Below the pieces are notes generated by a model, which did no database searches, had not been told where the DNA came from, and was given only the letters and a program-made list of their open reading frames with translations. The translations under genes were made by a program, and so were the position numbers. This document shows positions 56,580-64,000 of a DNA stretch of 64,000 nt, one piece after another (positions within the stretch are counted from its first letter, which is position 1; every line of letters starts with the position of its first letter). The stretch lies in assembly GCF_001660815.1 (NCBI RefSeq), contig NZ_LYMI01000022.1, forward strand, positions 1 through 64,000, read 5' to 3'. The stretch comes from Xanthomonas nasturtii. GTDB lineage: Bacteria > Pseudomonadota > Gammaproteobacteria > Xanthomonadales > Xanthomonadaceae.

Positions 56580-57353
56580 TCAGCTGTCGCCGCGCGGAAC
56601 CTGCTGCACGTCGCGCACCTGGCCGATCAGCGGCGCGGTGCTGCCGGTGGTGTCGTGGCCCAGCTGCGCGGCCGGCTTCTTGAAGCGTGCCAGCACCGCG
56701 GCCGCATTGGATTCGCCTTCCATCAGCCCGGCCGCGGCCAGACGCCGGTTCAGATCGCCGTCGCCGCTGGACGATTCCAGCTCTTCGGCCGATTCGATAC
56801 GCGCCGAGGTTTCGGCCTGGCGCGCCTTGATGCGCTCCAGCGATTCCAGCGCCGAGCCCATCTTGCTGCTGGCGCCGGAATGGCGCGCAGCGATGGCGGC
56901 CTGCGCCTTCTGCACTGCGTCGGTGGCCTTGACCGTATCGATCTGCTGGCGCATGCCGCGCAGCTGGTTTTCGGTCTTCTGGATGGTGGCCTTGAGCGTC
57001 ACCACCGACTGGTCCAGCGAGGTCTTGGAGGCCTTGTCGCCGGCGTCTTCGCTTTCCAGCGCGGCCAGCTTGACCGCCACATCGTGCGCCAGCGCTTCAT
57101 CGTTCTTGGCCAGCGCACCTTCGATATAACGCGTGTACTCGGCCATCTTGCCGGCGCGCGCGTCGATCTTCTGCTGCGCCAGCTTGCTCTGCGCCATCAG
57201 CTTGGTCAGCTCTTCGCGCGAGCGCGTGAGCTGGGCGCCGGCATCGCGCATTTCCTGGTCCAGGATGCGCAGCGCATTGGCGTCGACCGCCTTCTGGCCG
57301 GTTTCGTGTGCGGTACCACGCAGCAGCGTGATCAGCTTGGAAAAAATACTCAT
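56580..57353 (-). CDS. PspA/IM30-family protein (YjfJ type)
   Basis: This 257-residue protein is almost wholly alpha-helical coiled coil (about 20-200), beginning with the amphipathic MSIFSKLITLLRGTA helix that binds membranes in PspA. A proline-poor tail follows. It is the ESCRT-III-like membrane-repair fold, but no pspBC or pspF is nearby. It lies 12 nt after the DUF2170 gene and 25 nt before the K+ channel gene. Confidence 0.88.
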   Translation of the reverse strand: MSIFSKLITLLRGTAHETGQKAVDANALRILDQEMRDAGAQLTRSREELTKLMAQSKLAQQKIDARAGKMAEYTRYIEGALAKNDEALAHDVAVKLAALESEDAGDKASKTSLDQSVVTLKATIQKTENQLRGMRQQIDTVKATDAVQKAQAAIAARHSGASSKMGSALESLERIKARQAETSARIESAEELESSSGDGDLNRRLAAAGLMEGESNAAAVLARFKKPAAQLGHDTTGSTAPLIGQVRDVQQVPRGDS

Positions 57354-57365
57354 GACAACACGCCT

Positions 57366-57782
57366 TTAGGAAAAGAACGGCTTGAGAGATTCGGCGGCAT
57401 CCAGCGTATTGGCCGCCAGGGTCTGGATTTCCTCGTCGATCTGGTCGAGCGTGGACGACGCCGACAGCTCGCCGAAGACCACATAGCTGTCCTTGCCGTC
57501 GACCTGGACCAGGCCCAGGTTGGACAAGGGGTTGAGCGGATTCAGGCGCAGGCAGGCGTCGTTGAAGGCGGCGCGGTCGTTGACCTGGTCGGCGTTGGCC
57601 AGCAGCGTGGAGACGAACACCTGCGAGCCGGAAGCGGCAACCTGGATCTGCATGTCGCCATGGTCGGCCAGGGTGAGGTTGATGGCCGGCTCCAGGCCGT
57701 CGATCAGTTCGACCTCGATCGGCTGACCGCGGTAGCGCTCGGCCAGCAGGCCGTGCAATTCGACAGTGGTGTACTGCGTCAT
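57366..57782 (-). CDS. DUF2170 protein (YjfI family)
   Basis: This 138-residue protein has the DUF2170 core: LADHGDMQIQVAASGSQVFVS, LNPLNPLSNLG and SYVVFGELSASSTLDQIDEEI. Acidic, no signal, function unknown. It is the first gene of the yjf-like operon. The ATG at 57782 gives MTQYTTVELHG; the upstream start at 57848 adds an unlikely leader. Confidence 0.85.
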   Translation of the reverse strand: MTQYTTVELHGLLAERYRGQPIEVELIDGLEPAINLTLADHGDMQIQVAASGSQVFVSTLLANADQVNDRAAFNDACLRLNPLNPLSNLGLVQVDGKDSYVVFGELSASSTLDQIDEEIQTLAANTLDAAESLKPFFS

Positions 57783-57968
57783 ACGATGTCCTGTCCTTTG
57801 ATCATGCAGCGGTGGTGATGCAGCAGGAGTCCTGCAACGACAGGACATACTACAGACTGCCTGTGACCGGCAGAAAGGGCCGGACGTCAGCCGGTCAGGC
57901 AGGCGGCAGGCAGGCAGCAGGCCGGAGCAGACCAGCCGTTCAGCTGGCCCACGCGCCAGGCTGCCCGC

Positions 57969-58568
57969 TCACGGGTACAGCATCCGCTTGCTCCACTGGC
58001 TGGCCGCGTCGGCCTCGTAGCGCCAGCGCTCGTGCAGGCGGAACTTGGCGCCGTACCAGAACTCGAACGCCTGCGGCACCACCCTGAAGCCCCCCCAGCC
58101 ATCCGGGCGCGGCACCTGCCGCCCTTCGAAGGTGGCCTCGACCTTGGCGATTGCCGCCTCGAACTCGGCGCGCGAGCCCAGCGTCTGCGACTGCAGCGAG
58201 GCCCAGGCGCCGATCTGGCTCATGCGCGGGCGCGAGGCGAAATAGGCATCGGCTTCGTCTGCGCTGACCAGCTGCACGCCGCCTTCGATACGCACCTGGA
58301 TGCCGGCCTCGCGCAGGCTGCGCCACAGGAACAGCAGCGCCGCCTGCGGATGGGTCTGCAGATCGCGGCCCTTTGCGCTATCCAGATGCGTGTAGAACAC
58401 GAACCCGCGCGCATCGAAGGCCTTGAGCAATACCGTGCGTGCGCTCGGCCGGCCATCCACGCTGGCGGTGGCCACGGTCATGGCGCTGGCTTCGAGTTCG
58501 GCGCTGTCCTGCGCTTCGGCATACAGCGTGGCAAAGGTGGCAAGAGCTTCTGCGTACAGATCGGGCAT
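57969..58568 (-). CDS. pdxH: Pyridoxamine 5'-phosphate oxidase PdxH
   Basis: This 199-residue FMN-binding split-barrel protein has [24 protein letters not shown] and [13 protein letters not shown], the FMN phosphate site. The C-terminal [18 protein letters not shown] and the end of the chain carry the PLP-site Arg/His (RLHERWRYE). It oxidises PNP/PMP to pyridoxal 5'-phosphate. The ATG at 58568 is preferred over an upstream in-frame start at 58652. Confidence 0.93.
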   Translation of the reverse strand: MPDLYAEALATFATLYAEAQDSAELEASAMTVATASVDGRPSARTVLLKAFDARGFVFYTHLDSAKGRDLQTHPQAALLFLWRSLREAGIQVRIEGGVQLVSADEADAYFASRPRMSQIGAWASLQSQTLGSRAEFEAAIAKVEATFEGRQVPRPDGWGGFRVVPQAFEFWYGAKFRLHERWRYEADAASQWSKRMLYP

Positions 58569-58933
58569 GGCGGGGCGTGGGCAGCAAGGTGGGCGCCTAT
58601 TGTGGGCGCATCGCAGCGCTTCGCCTACGTGCGGCGATCGGGCACGCCGCACGCCCCCATGTACGTAGCCGATAACGGAGATTTGTGCGCGGCGGCCGCG
58701 CGCGTCGTCTGCACCCGGCCCGGGCGCGGGCTGCGCCCAATGGCCGACATCGCTCGCCGATGGCTATATCGCCTGGGTTCGATCGCGAACCCTGAGCCGT
58801 GGCGGTGCTCATTAGTGTTGTGCACCTGCTTGACGCCGGCTACCGGCGCGGACGGCGTGGCGCGCGATGCAGATTCGTTGCAACCCGCACGACCCGGCCC
58901 GAGCCAATCGTGTGAATGCTACGATCCCTGCGC
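58569..58933. other. 365-nt divergent region between pdxH and aroK
   Basis: I see no gene and no clear operator. Short frames on both strands are low in recognisable features. It should contain the promoters of both neighbours. Confidence 0.35.
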
Positions 58934-59476
58934 ATGAACCCCGCTCCCAATCTCGTGATGGTCGGCCCGATGGGCGCCGGAAAAAGCTGCATCGGCCGTC
59001 GCCTGGCCGAGCGCTTCGGGCTGGAGTTCGTCGATGTGGATCAGGCCATCGTCGAACAGGTGGGCAGCAGCATCCCGGCCATCTTCGAACAGCACGGCGA
59101 AGCGCGATTTCGGCAGCATGAGGCGGACATCCTGCAGGCGCTGCTGGAACAGGACAACAAGCTGATTTCCACCGGCGGCGGCGCGGTGCTGGACCCACAC
59201 AACCGGCAGCGCATCTGCGAACGTGGGTTTGTGGTGTACCTGCATGTGAGCGTGCCGGCGCAGCTGACGCGGTTGGCGCGCGACCGCAATCGCCCGCTGT
59301 TGCAGCGCGCCGACCGCGAGCAGGTGTTGCATGCAATGGCTGCGCACCGCACGCCGCTGTACCAGCAGGTCGCCGACCTCAGCCTGGAAACCGATCATCT
59401 CTCCCCCGCCGAGGCCACCGCGCAGCTGGTGCTGCGCCTGGCCGCGCAATGGCGCATGTCGAGTACCCCCGCATGA
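58934..59476 (+). CDS. aroK: Shikimate kinase AroK
   Basis: This 180-residue P-loop kinase has Walker A GPMGAGKS, a shikimate-binding DVD ([10 protein letters not shown]), and TGGGAVL with the conserved glycines. R-x-x-x-R ([10 protein letters not shown]) lies in the lid. It phosphorylates shikimate in aromatic amino acid synthesis. The ATG at 58934 fits family length; an ATG at 58916 adds six residues. Its TGA overlaps the aroB ATG. Confidence 0.93.
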   Translation: MNPAPNLVMVGPMGAGKSCIGRRLAERFGLEFVDVDQAIVEQVGSSIPAIFEQHGEARFRQHEADILQALLEQDNKLISTGGGAVLDPHNRQRICERGFVVYLHVSVPAQLTRLARDRNRPLLQRADREQVLHAMAAHRTPLYQQVADLSLETDHLSPAEATAQLVLRLAAQWRMSSTPA

Positions 59477-60585
59477 CACTTCCCCGTTCCTCGCGCAGCG
59501 TCGATGTCGACGGCGCGCAGCCTTACACCATCACCATTGCTCCCGGCCTGCTGGCCGACGGCGCGCGCCTGGCCGGCCACGTGCGCGGTCGCCACGCGTT
59601 GCTGCTCAGCGACTCGCAGGTGGCGCCACATTACGCAGCCGGCGTGCGCGCCGCGCTCTTGCGCGCGCGCCCGGACCTGCAGGTGGGCGAGCTGGTCATC
59701 GCCGCCGGCGAAGCCTCCAAGACACTGGATACCTTCGGCTCTGCGATTACGGCACTGGCCGAACTGGGCGCCACCCGCGACGCCTGCGTCTTCGCACTCG
59801 GCGGTGGCGTGGTCGGCGACCTGGCCGGCTTTGCGGCAGCGTGCTGGATGCGCGGCGTGGACTGCGTGCAGCTGCCCACCAGCCTGCTGGCCATGGTGGA
59901 TTCGTCGGTCGGTGGCAAGACCGCAGTGGACATCCCGCAGGGCAAGAACCTGGTCGGCGCCTTCCATCCGCCACGCGCGGTGATCGCCGACACCGACACC
60001 TTGCGCACCCTGCCCGCGCGCGAGCTGCGGGCCGGCCTGGCCGAGGTGATCAAGTACGGCGCCATCCGCGACCCGCTGTTCTTCCAGTGGCTGCACGCCG
60101 AGCGGCGCGCACTGCTGGACAGCGACCCGGCCGCGCTGGCGCAGGCCATTGCCCGCAGCTGCGAGCACAAGGCCGAGATCGTCGCGCGCGACCCGCTGGA
60201 AAAAGGCGAGCGCGCCCTGCTCAACCTGGGCCACACCTTCGGCCACGCGATCGAAACCGAACAAGGCTATGGCGCGCCTGGCAACGACAACCTCAACCAT
60301 GGCGAGGCCGTGGCGGTAGGCATGGTGCTGGCGGCGCGGCTGTCGGCTTCGCTGGGCATGAGCACTGCGCAGGACACCGAGGCGCTGCGCGCCCTGCTGC
60401 ACGACTTCGACCTGCCCACCGAAATCCCGCCGGGCCTGACCCCGGAAGCCCTGCTCGCACGCATGCGGTTGGACAAGAAAAACATCGCCGGCCGTCTGCG
60501 CCTGGTGCTCTGGCGCGGCATCGGCCAGGCCGAGGTGGTGCCGGATGTGGACGAAGCTGCGGTGCTGGAGATCCTGGCGGGCTGA
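59473..60585 (+). CDS. aroB: 3-dehydroquinate synthase AroB
   Basis: This 370-residue protein has [22 protein letters not shown] (NAD-binding) and [21 protein letters not shown]. Zinc ligands are Glu in LAEVIKYG, His in [11 protein letters not shown] and His in [11 protein letters not shown]. It converts DAHP to 3-dehydroquinate. Coupling to aroK by an ATGA overlap is the usual proteobacterial order. Confidence 0.95.
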   Translation: MTLPRSSRSVDVDGAQPYTITIAPGLLADGARLAGHVRGRHALLLSDSQVAPHYAAGVRAALLRARPDLQVGELVIAAGEASKTLDTFGSAITALAELGATRDACVFALGGGVVGDLAGFAAACWMRGVDCVQLPTSLLAMVDSSVGGKTAVDIPQGKNLVGAFHPPRAVIADTDTLRTLPARELRAGLAEVIKYGAIRDPLFFQWLHAERRALLDSDPAALAQAIARSCEHKAEIVARDPLEKGERALLNLGHTFGHAIETEQGYGAPGNDNLNHGEAVAVGMVLAARLSASLGMSTAQDTEALRALLHDFDLPTEIPPGLTPEALLARMRLDKKNIAGRLRLVLWRGIGQAEVVPDVDEAAVLEILAG

Positions 60586-60618
60586 GCAACGCCGTTACTC
60601 ACTGTCTCCAGCGCATTG

Positions 60619-60686
60619 GTAGGAGCGCCCTAGGGCGCGACAGGGCATTACCGGCAAATGCCCATCGCGCCCAAGGGCGCTCCTAC
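60619..60686. repeat. REP-like palindrome (GTAGGAGCGCCC type)
   Basis: GTAGGAGCGCCCTAGGGCGC at the left pairs with GCGCCCAAGGGCGCTCCTAC at the right. The stem continues through CAGGGCATT/AAATGCCCAT around an ACCGGC loop, about 31 bp per arm. It sits 34 nt past the aroB stop, where it may also help to end transcription. It is unrelated to the type A/B repeats. Confidence 0.8.
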
Positions 60687-60781
60687 ACATTGCCTGACTC
60701 CCAACGCTCTCTTCATAACCGGAGCAACCCTGCCGGCCCATTGCTCCCAGCCTTCAGCAGCGCCCGGCTACAATCGGCCGC

Positions 60782-61033
60782 ATGCGCATCCTTCTTCAAC
60801 ACGATCCCGGCGGCAACGCGCCGCTCCGCTACGTCCAGCTGACCCTGCAACCGGATCTGTTCGGTGGTTGGGAATTGCTGCGCGAAACCGGCCAGATCGG
60901 TGGACGCACGCAACTGCGACGCGACCAGTACCTGCAGCAGGATGAAGCCGACCGCGCTTTCGACAAGGCGCGCGACACCCAACTCAAACGCGGCTTCCAA
61001 CTCATCACCGGCGGCGCCGACGCGCCGCGCTGA
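60782..61033 (+). CDS. WGR-domain protein
   Basis: This 83-residue protein reads [25 protein letters not shown], a WGR-type domain with the conserved Trp and Gly-Arg. A basic C-terminus follows ([13 protein letters not shown]). WGR domains in eukaryotic PARPs help to bind DNA ends; bacterial stand-alone forms have no known role. It lies 13 nt before hemE and may be co-transcribed. Confidence 0.8.
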   Translation: MRILLQHDPGGNAPLRYVQLTLQPDLFGGWELLRETGQIGGRTQLRRDQYLQQDEADRAFDKARDTQLKRGFQLITGGADAPR

Positions 61034-61046
61034 GGACACACCTCCC

Positions 61047-62111
61047 ATGCTCAAGAACGATCGCCTGCTGCGCGCCCTCAACCGTCAGCCCGTGGACCGC
61101 ACCCCTGTGTGGTTGATGCGCCAGGCTGGCCGCTACTTGCCGGAATACCGCGCCACCCGCGCGCGCGCCGGCAGCTTTCTGGGCATGGCCAAGAACCCGG
61201 ACATCGCCTGCGAAGTGACCCTGCAGCCGCTGCAGCGCTTCCCGCTGGATGCAGCGATCCTGTTCTCCGATATCCTGACCATCCCCGATGCGATGGGCCT
61301 GGAGCTGTATTTCGTCGAAGGCGAAGGCCCCAAGTTCCGCCACCCGGTGCGCGATGCCGCGGCAATTCACCGCCTGGGCGTGCCGGACATGGAAACCGAA
61401 CTGCGCTACGTGATGGATGCCGTACGCGTGATCCGCCGCGAACTGGATGGTTCCGTACCGCTGATCGGCTTCTCCGGCAGCCCGTGGACGCTGGCCTGCT
61501 ACATGATCGAAGGCGGCGGCAGCAAGGAATACGCGCGCATCAAGGCAATGGCCTTCAACGCGCCCGAGCTGCTGCACCACCTGCTCGGCACCGTCACCGA
61601 TGCGGTGATCGCCTACCTGGCCGCACAGCGTGCGGCCGGTGCGCAGGCATTGCAGGTGTTCGACACCTGGGGCGGCGTGCTGTCGCCGGCGATGTACCGC
61701 GAATTTTCGCTGCCCTACCTCACCCGCATCGCACGTGAGCTGGAACGCGGCGTTGGGGCCGAGCGCACCCCGCTGGTGCTGTTCGGCAAGGGCAACGGTG
61801 CCTACGTGGCCGACCTGGCCGCCAGCGGCGCCGAAGCAGTGGGCGTGGACTGGACCATCTCGCTGGCCGATGCCGCCCAGCGCGCCGGCGGCCGCGTCGC
61901 ACTGCAAGGCAACCTGGACCCCGCCACCTTGTACGGCTCGCCCGACGCGATCCGCGCCGAGGCCGGCAAGACCCTGGACAGCTACGCACAAGGCAACGGC
62001 GGCTCGCGCGAAGGTCACGTCTTCAACCTCGGCCACGGCATGTCGCCGGATATGAATCCGGACCATGTGGGCGTGCTGGTGGAAGCGGTACAGAGTTTGA
62101 GCAAGCGCTGA
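61047..62111 (+). CDS. hemE: Uroporphyrinogen decarboxylase HemE
   Basis: This 354-residue TIM barrel has [16 protein letters not shown] (the URO-D signature with catalytic Arg), [15 protein letters not shown] (Asp) and [19 protein letters not shown], with the C-terminal GHVFNLGHG. It removes four carboxyls from uroporphyrinogen III in haem synthesis. The ATG at 61047 lies 13 nt past the WGR gene; a longer frame overlaps that gene. Confidence 0.95.
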   Translation: MLKNDRLLRALNRQPVDRTPVWLMRQAGRYLPEYRATRARAGSFLGMAKNPDIACEVTLQPLQRFPLDAAILFSDILTIPDAMGLELYFVEGEGPKFRHPVRDAAAIHRLGVPDMETELRYVMDAVRVIRRELDGSVPLIGFSGSPWTLACYMIEGGGSKEYARIKAMAFNAPELLHHLLGTVTDAVIAYLAAQRAAGAQALQVFDTWGGVLSPAMYREFSLPYLTRIARELERGVGAERTPLVLFGKGNGAYVADLAASGAEAVGVDWTISLADAAQRAGGRVALQGNLDPATLYGSPDAIRAEAGKTLDSYAQGNGGSREGHVFNLGHGMSPDMNPDHVGVLVEAVQSLSKR

Positions 62112-62609
62112 TCCGAACGTGATCGACAGCGCGTGGGTAGTGCGGTGCTGTCGCTGGCTCGCTCAAACCGAGCATTCAACAGCCACAGCTTTTCTTTCAG
62201 CCACCGACAATGATCGGCAGCGCCTGTGCGCGTGCCAGCGTGGAACCTTAGTCGGCATGGATGCCGCGTAAGAGACTCCATGGACGTATGTGCGCCGTGT
62301 CCCACGACGGTACGCGTGCATGCGCCTTCATCGCGCATTGCTTGCTGAGTGGCTTCGCCCCGTCCTCTCTCCCCAGCCCCTCTCTCGCAGCCCGCAGGAG
62401 AGCGGCCTGAAACACGGTCCCACCCCAATACGACATCGCGTTGCCATCCGACGCCGGAACTGAACATCTAGACTTCTTGCGATGCCGCTCTGCTCAATTG
62501 ACTTGAAGACAGTCAGAGCCTGGGACTTCGCGCGAGTGCGGCAACTGGTCGCACCGCAGGCCAGTGCCTTTCTGAAGTCGCGATCTGGTGTGCACGCTAC
62601 ACTCGCAAC
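62112..62609. other. 498-nt gap between hemE and the DUF2946 gene
   Basis: It contains a worn type A repeat (62225-62324) and C/T-rich stretches (62355-62410). No gene is supported. The promoter for the DUF2946-receptor pair should lie at the right end. Confidence 0.4.
62225..62324 (+). repeat. Degenerate palindromic repeat, type A-like
   Basis: GGCATGGATGCCGCGTAAGA and TGGACGTATGTGCGCCGTGT, followed by CCCACGACGG, match the centre and right half of type A. The left arm is eroded (GCGTGCCAGCGTGGAACC). Confidence 0.6.
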
Positions 62610-63011
62610 ATGGCTGGGGGCTCGAAATTAAGGAGCACGTTCGCGTGGCTGTCACTGACGGCTGTGCTTCTGCTTGCCTTGCTGCCTTCGATAGGGCGTT
62701 TGGCCACATCCCATGACGAAGGCCCACGCATCGTTCTGATGGAGATGTGCACAACGGGTGCCGACCGGTTGATCAGTATGGTCGATCCTTTCAACCTGCT
62801 CGATACAGCGCAGCCGGGGCCAATTGACCACGGTGACATGCCGGACTGCACCTACTGTCAACTGCTCGCGACGACGCTGATTGCGGTGCTATGGCTGGTA
62901 TGGTCGCTGCGGCCTCTCTTGCCGACACTGGTAACCGCGTTGCGCGCTGTTTGCACGATTGCGCGCCATCCCTGCGGACTTGGCTCTCGCGGACCGCCGC
63001 TGGCAGCCTGA
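62610..63011 (+). CDS. DUF2946 family protein
   Basis: This 133-residue protein has an N-terminal hydrophobic helix (about 10-32) and a second helix (about 84-103). Between them lies HGDMPDCTYCQLL, the DUF2946 H...C-x2-C motif that probably binds a metal. The family is often found next to TonB receptors and copper-related genes. Here a receptor gene starts 109 nt downstream, which fits metal handling, perhaps copper. Function not proven. Confidence 0.75.
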   Translation: MAGGSKLRSTFAWLSLTAVLLLALLPSIGRLATSHDEGPRIVLMEMCTTGADRLISMVDPFNLLDTAQPGPIDHGDMPDCTYCQLLATTLIAVLWLVWSLRPLLPTLVTALRAVCTIARHPCGLGSRGPPLAA

Positions 63012-63120
63012 GCCTCCTGCCCGCCGCGACCGACCGGTCGCCCTTTGTTTGAGACGCCCGCGCACAGCGCGGTGTCGTCTGTGCGCTGCACTGATCGCGC
63101 GCATTGCACCGGATTTCACG

Positions 63121-64000
63121 ATGCCTCATTCCTCGTTTTTGCAGCCAATCGTGGTTGCGGCCCCGCCGAGCACGCACCCCGTCGTCAGTTGCCTCGCTTT
63201 CCTCATCGGCTGCACGCTCGCCGCACAGGCCCACGCCGACACGGCAACACAACCCCGCGAACTTCCAACCCTCGAAGTCCGTGGTGAGCGTGACCAGGCG
63301 GCGCAAGCCATCGAAGGTGCTCGCCATGCGCTCGAGTTGCGTGCAGGGGGCACCACACTGGTTCGCGCCGAGGACTACAGTGCAGGCCGCGCTACCACGG
63401 TCAGCGACATGTTGGCCTTCGCGCCCGGGGTGTATGCGCAGACGCGCCACGGTGAAGACACGCGCTTCTCGATTCGAGGATCGGGCATCCAACGTGGTTT
63501 TCTGATGCGCGGCATCCAGCTTTACCAGGATGGCATTCCACTCAATCTCGCCGACGGTTCCGGCGACGTGCAGTCGATCGATCCCTTGGCCCTGCAGCAC
63601 ATCGAGATCTGGCGCGGTGCAAACGCGCTTGAGTACGGTTCGAGCACGCTTGGCGGCGCCGTGAACTTCGTGACGCCGACCGGCCGTACTGCTGCGCCAG
63701 CAACGCTGCGCATCGACGCCGGTGAGCATGGTCAGCGGCGCATGCATGCCGCAGTTGCCGGCGCTGGAGACGCGGCCGACGGCATGATCAGCCTCACCCA
63801 TGGTGAGCAGGACGGCTGGCGCTCGCACTCGGCAACACGTTCGACGCGCCTGTCCGCGAACGTTGGGTTGCGATTCGATGAGACCCTCGAAGGACGGGTT
63901 TACCTGCAGCATGTCGATGCCGACATGGAAATGCCCGGCAGCATTTCCCGCGCTGCAATGGCGGTCGACCGTCGCCAAGCAGCGCCGAACAGTGCCCGTT
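63121..64000 (+). CDS. TonB-dependent receptor (partial, cut by right edge)
   Basis: Open from ATG 63121 to the window end, 293 residues visible. A signal-like helix ends near TLAAQAHA. LPTLEVRGER follows as the TonB-box region, and then a plug domain (AEDYSAGRATTVSDMLAFAPGVYAQ-type segment, about 95-120; FSIRGSGIQRGFLMRG; YQDGIPLNLADGSG; EYGSSTLGGAVNFVT). The plug matches siderophore or metal receptors more than the large glycan type at 43542. The pairing with the DUF2946 gene suggests metal uptake. Confidence 0.88.
   Translation, partial: MPHSSFLQPIVVAAPPSTHPVVSCLAFLIGCTLAAQAHADTATQPRELPTLEVRGERDQAAQAIEGARHALELRAGGTTLVRAEDYSAGRATTVSDMLAFAPGVYAQTRHGEDTRFSIRGSGIQRGFLMRGIQLYQDGIPLNLADGSGDVQSIDPLALQHIEIWRGANALEYGSSTLGGAVNFVTPTGRTAAPATLRIDAGEHGQRRMHAAVAGAGDAADGMISLTHGEQDGWRSHSATRSTRLSANVGLRFDETLEGRVYLQHVDADMEMPGSISRAAMAVDRRQAAPNSAR

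Overview
The window is a GC-rich, densely coding chromosomal segment that looks like a plant-associated Xanthomonas. This rests on gene order and gene content, not on a database search. The pointers are: an lptCAB-rpoN-hpf-ptsN-hprK-rapZ operon that carries an HPr kinase; a proline iminopeptidase (pip) gene beside a LuxR solo with the plant-signal type of ligand pocket; a secreted pectate lyase and a secreted serine protease; a TonB receptor/SapC/cupin/halogenase cluster with an operator close to the xanthomonad xyl-box; and several copies of long palindromic intergenic repeats. I cannot name the species.

Layout. 1-148 is the 3' end of an IS110-type transposase. 500-12114 is housekeeping: glsB-like, amgK-murU (muramic acid recycling), hda, an AI-2E/PerM permease, a DUF2066 protein, purM, purN, two DUF3108 paralogues, an EF-hand protein coupled to murA, and a BolA-type gene. 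12153-19762 is one envelope-biogenesis and regulation block (kdsD, kdsC, lptC, lptA, lptB, rpoN, hpf, ptsN, hprK, rapZ). It is followed by a regulatory PTS set (EIIA-Man, HPr, Enzyme I), mgtE, an esterase lipoprotein and a cyanide-insensitive-type bd oxidase (cydAB).

27905-50146 is more accessory. It holds a tandem cluster of palindromic repeats, an amino acid permease, pectate lyase with a nearby duplicated gene fragment, the pip / LuxR-solo / permease locus, a secreted protease, a Tat-type metallo-beta-lactamase-fold protein, the FDH-cupin-SapC-TonB receptor cluster, and an M1 peptidase. 50147-52076 is soxR divergent from an MFS pump across a perfect SoxR box.

52603-57782 is a seven-gene operon equivalent to E. 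coli yjfIJKLMC (DUF2170, PspA-like, DUF2491, DUF350, YgiB-like, ATP-grasp YgiC-like) with a K+ channel gene inserted. This is the most system-like and least understood block. The window closes with pdxH, aroK-aroB, a WGR-domain gene, hemE, and a DUF2946 gene followed by a TonB receptor cut by the right edge.

How the parts fit: the Lpt/Kds/Mur genes build the outer membrane and wall. PtsN/HprK/RapZ/HPr/EI form a phosphorelay with no sugar permease in sight, so a sensory role is likely. Pectate lyase, protease, pip and the TonB receptors suit scavenging and signal sensing on plant tissue.
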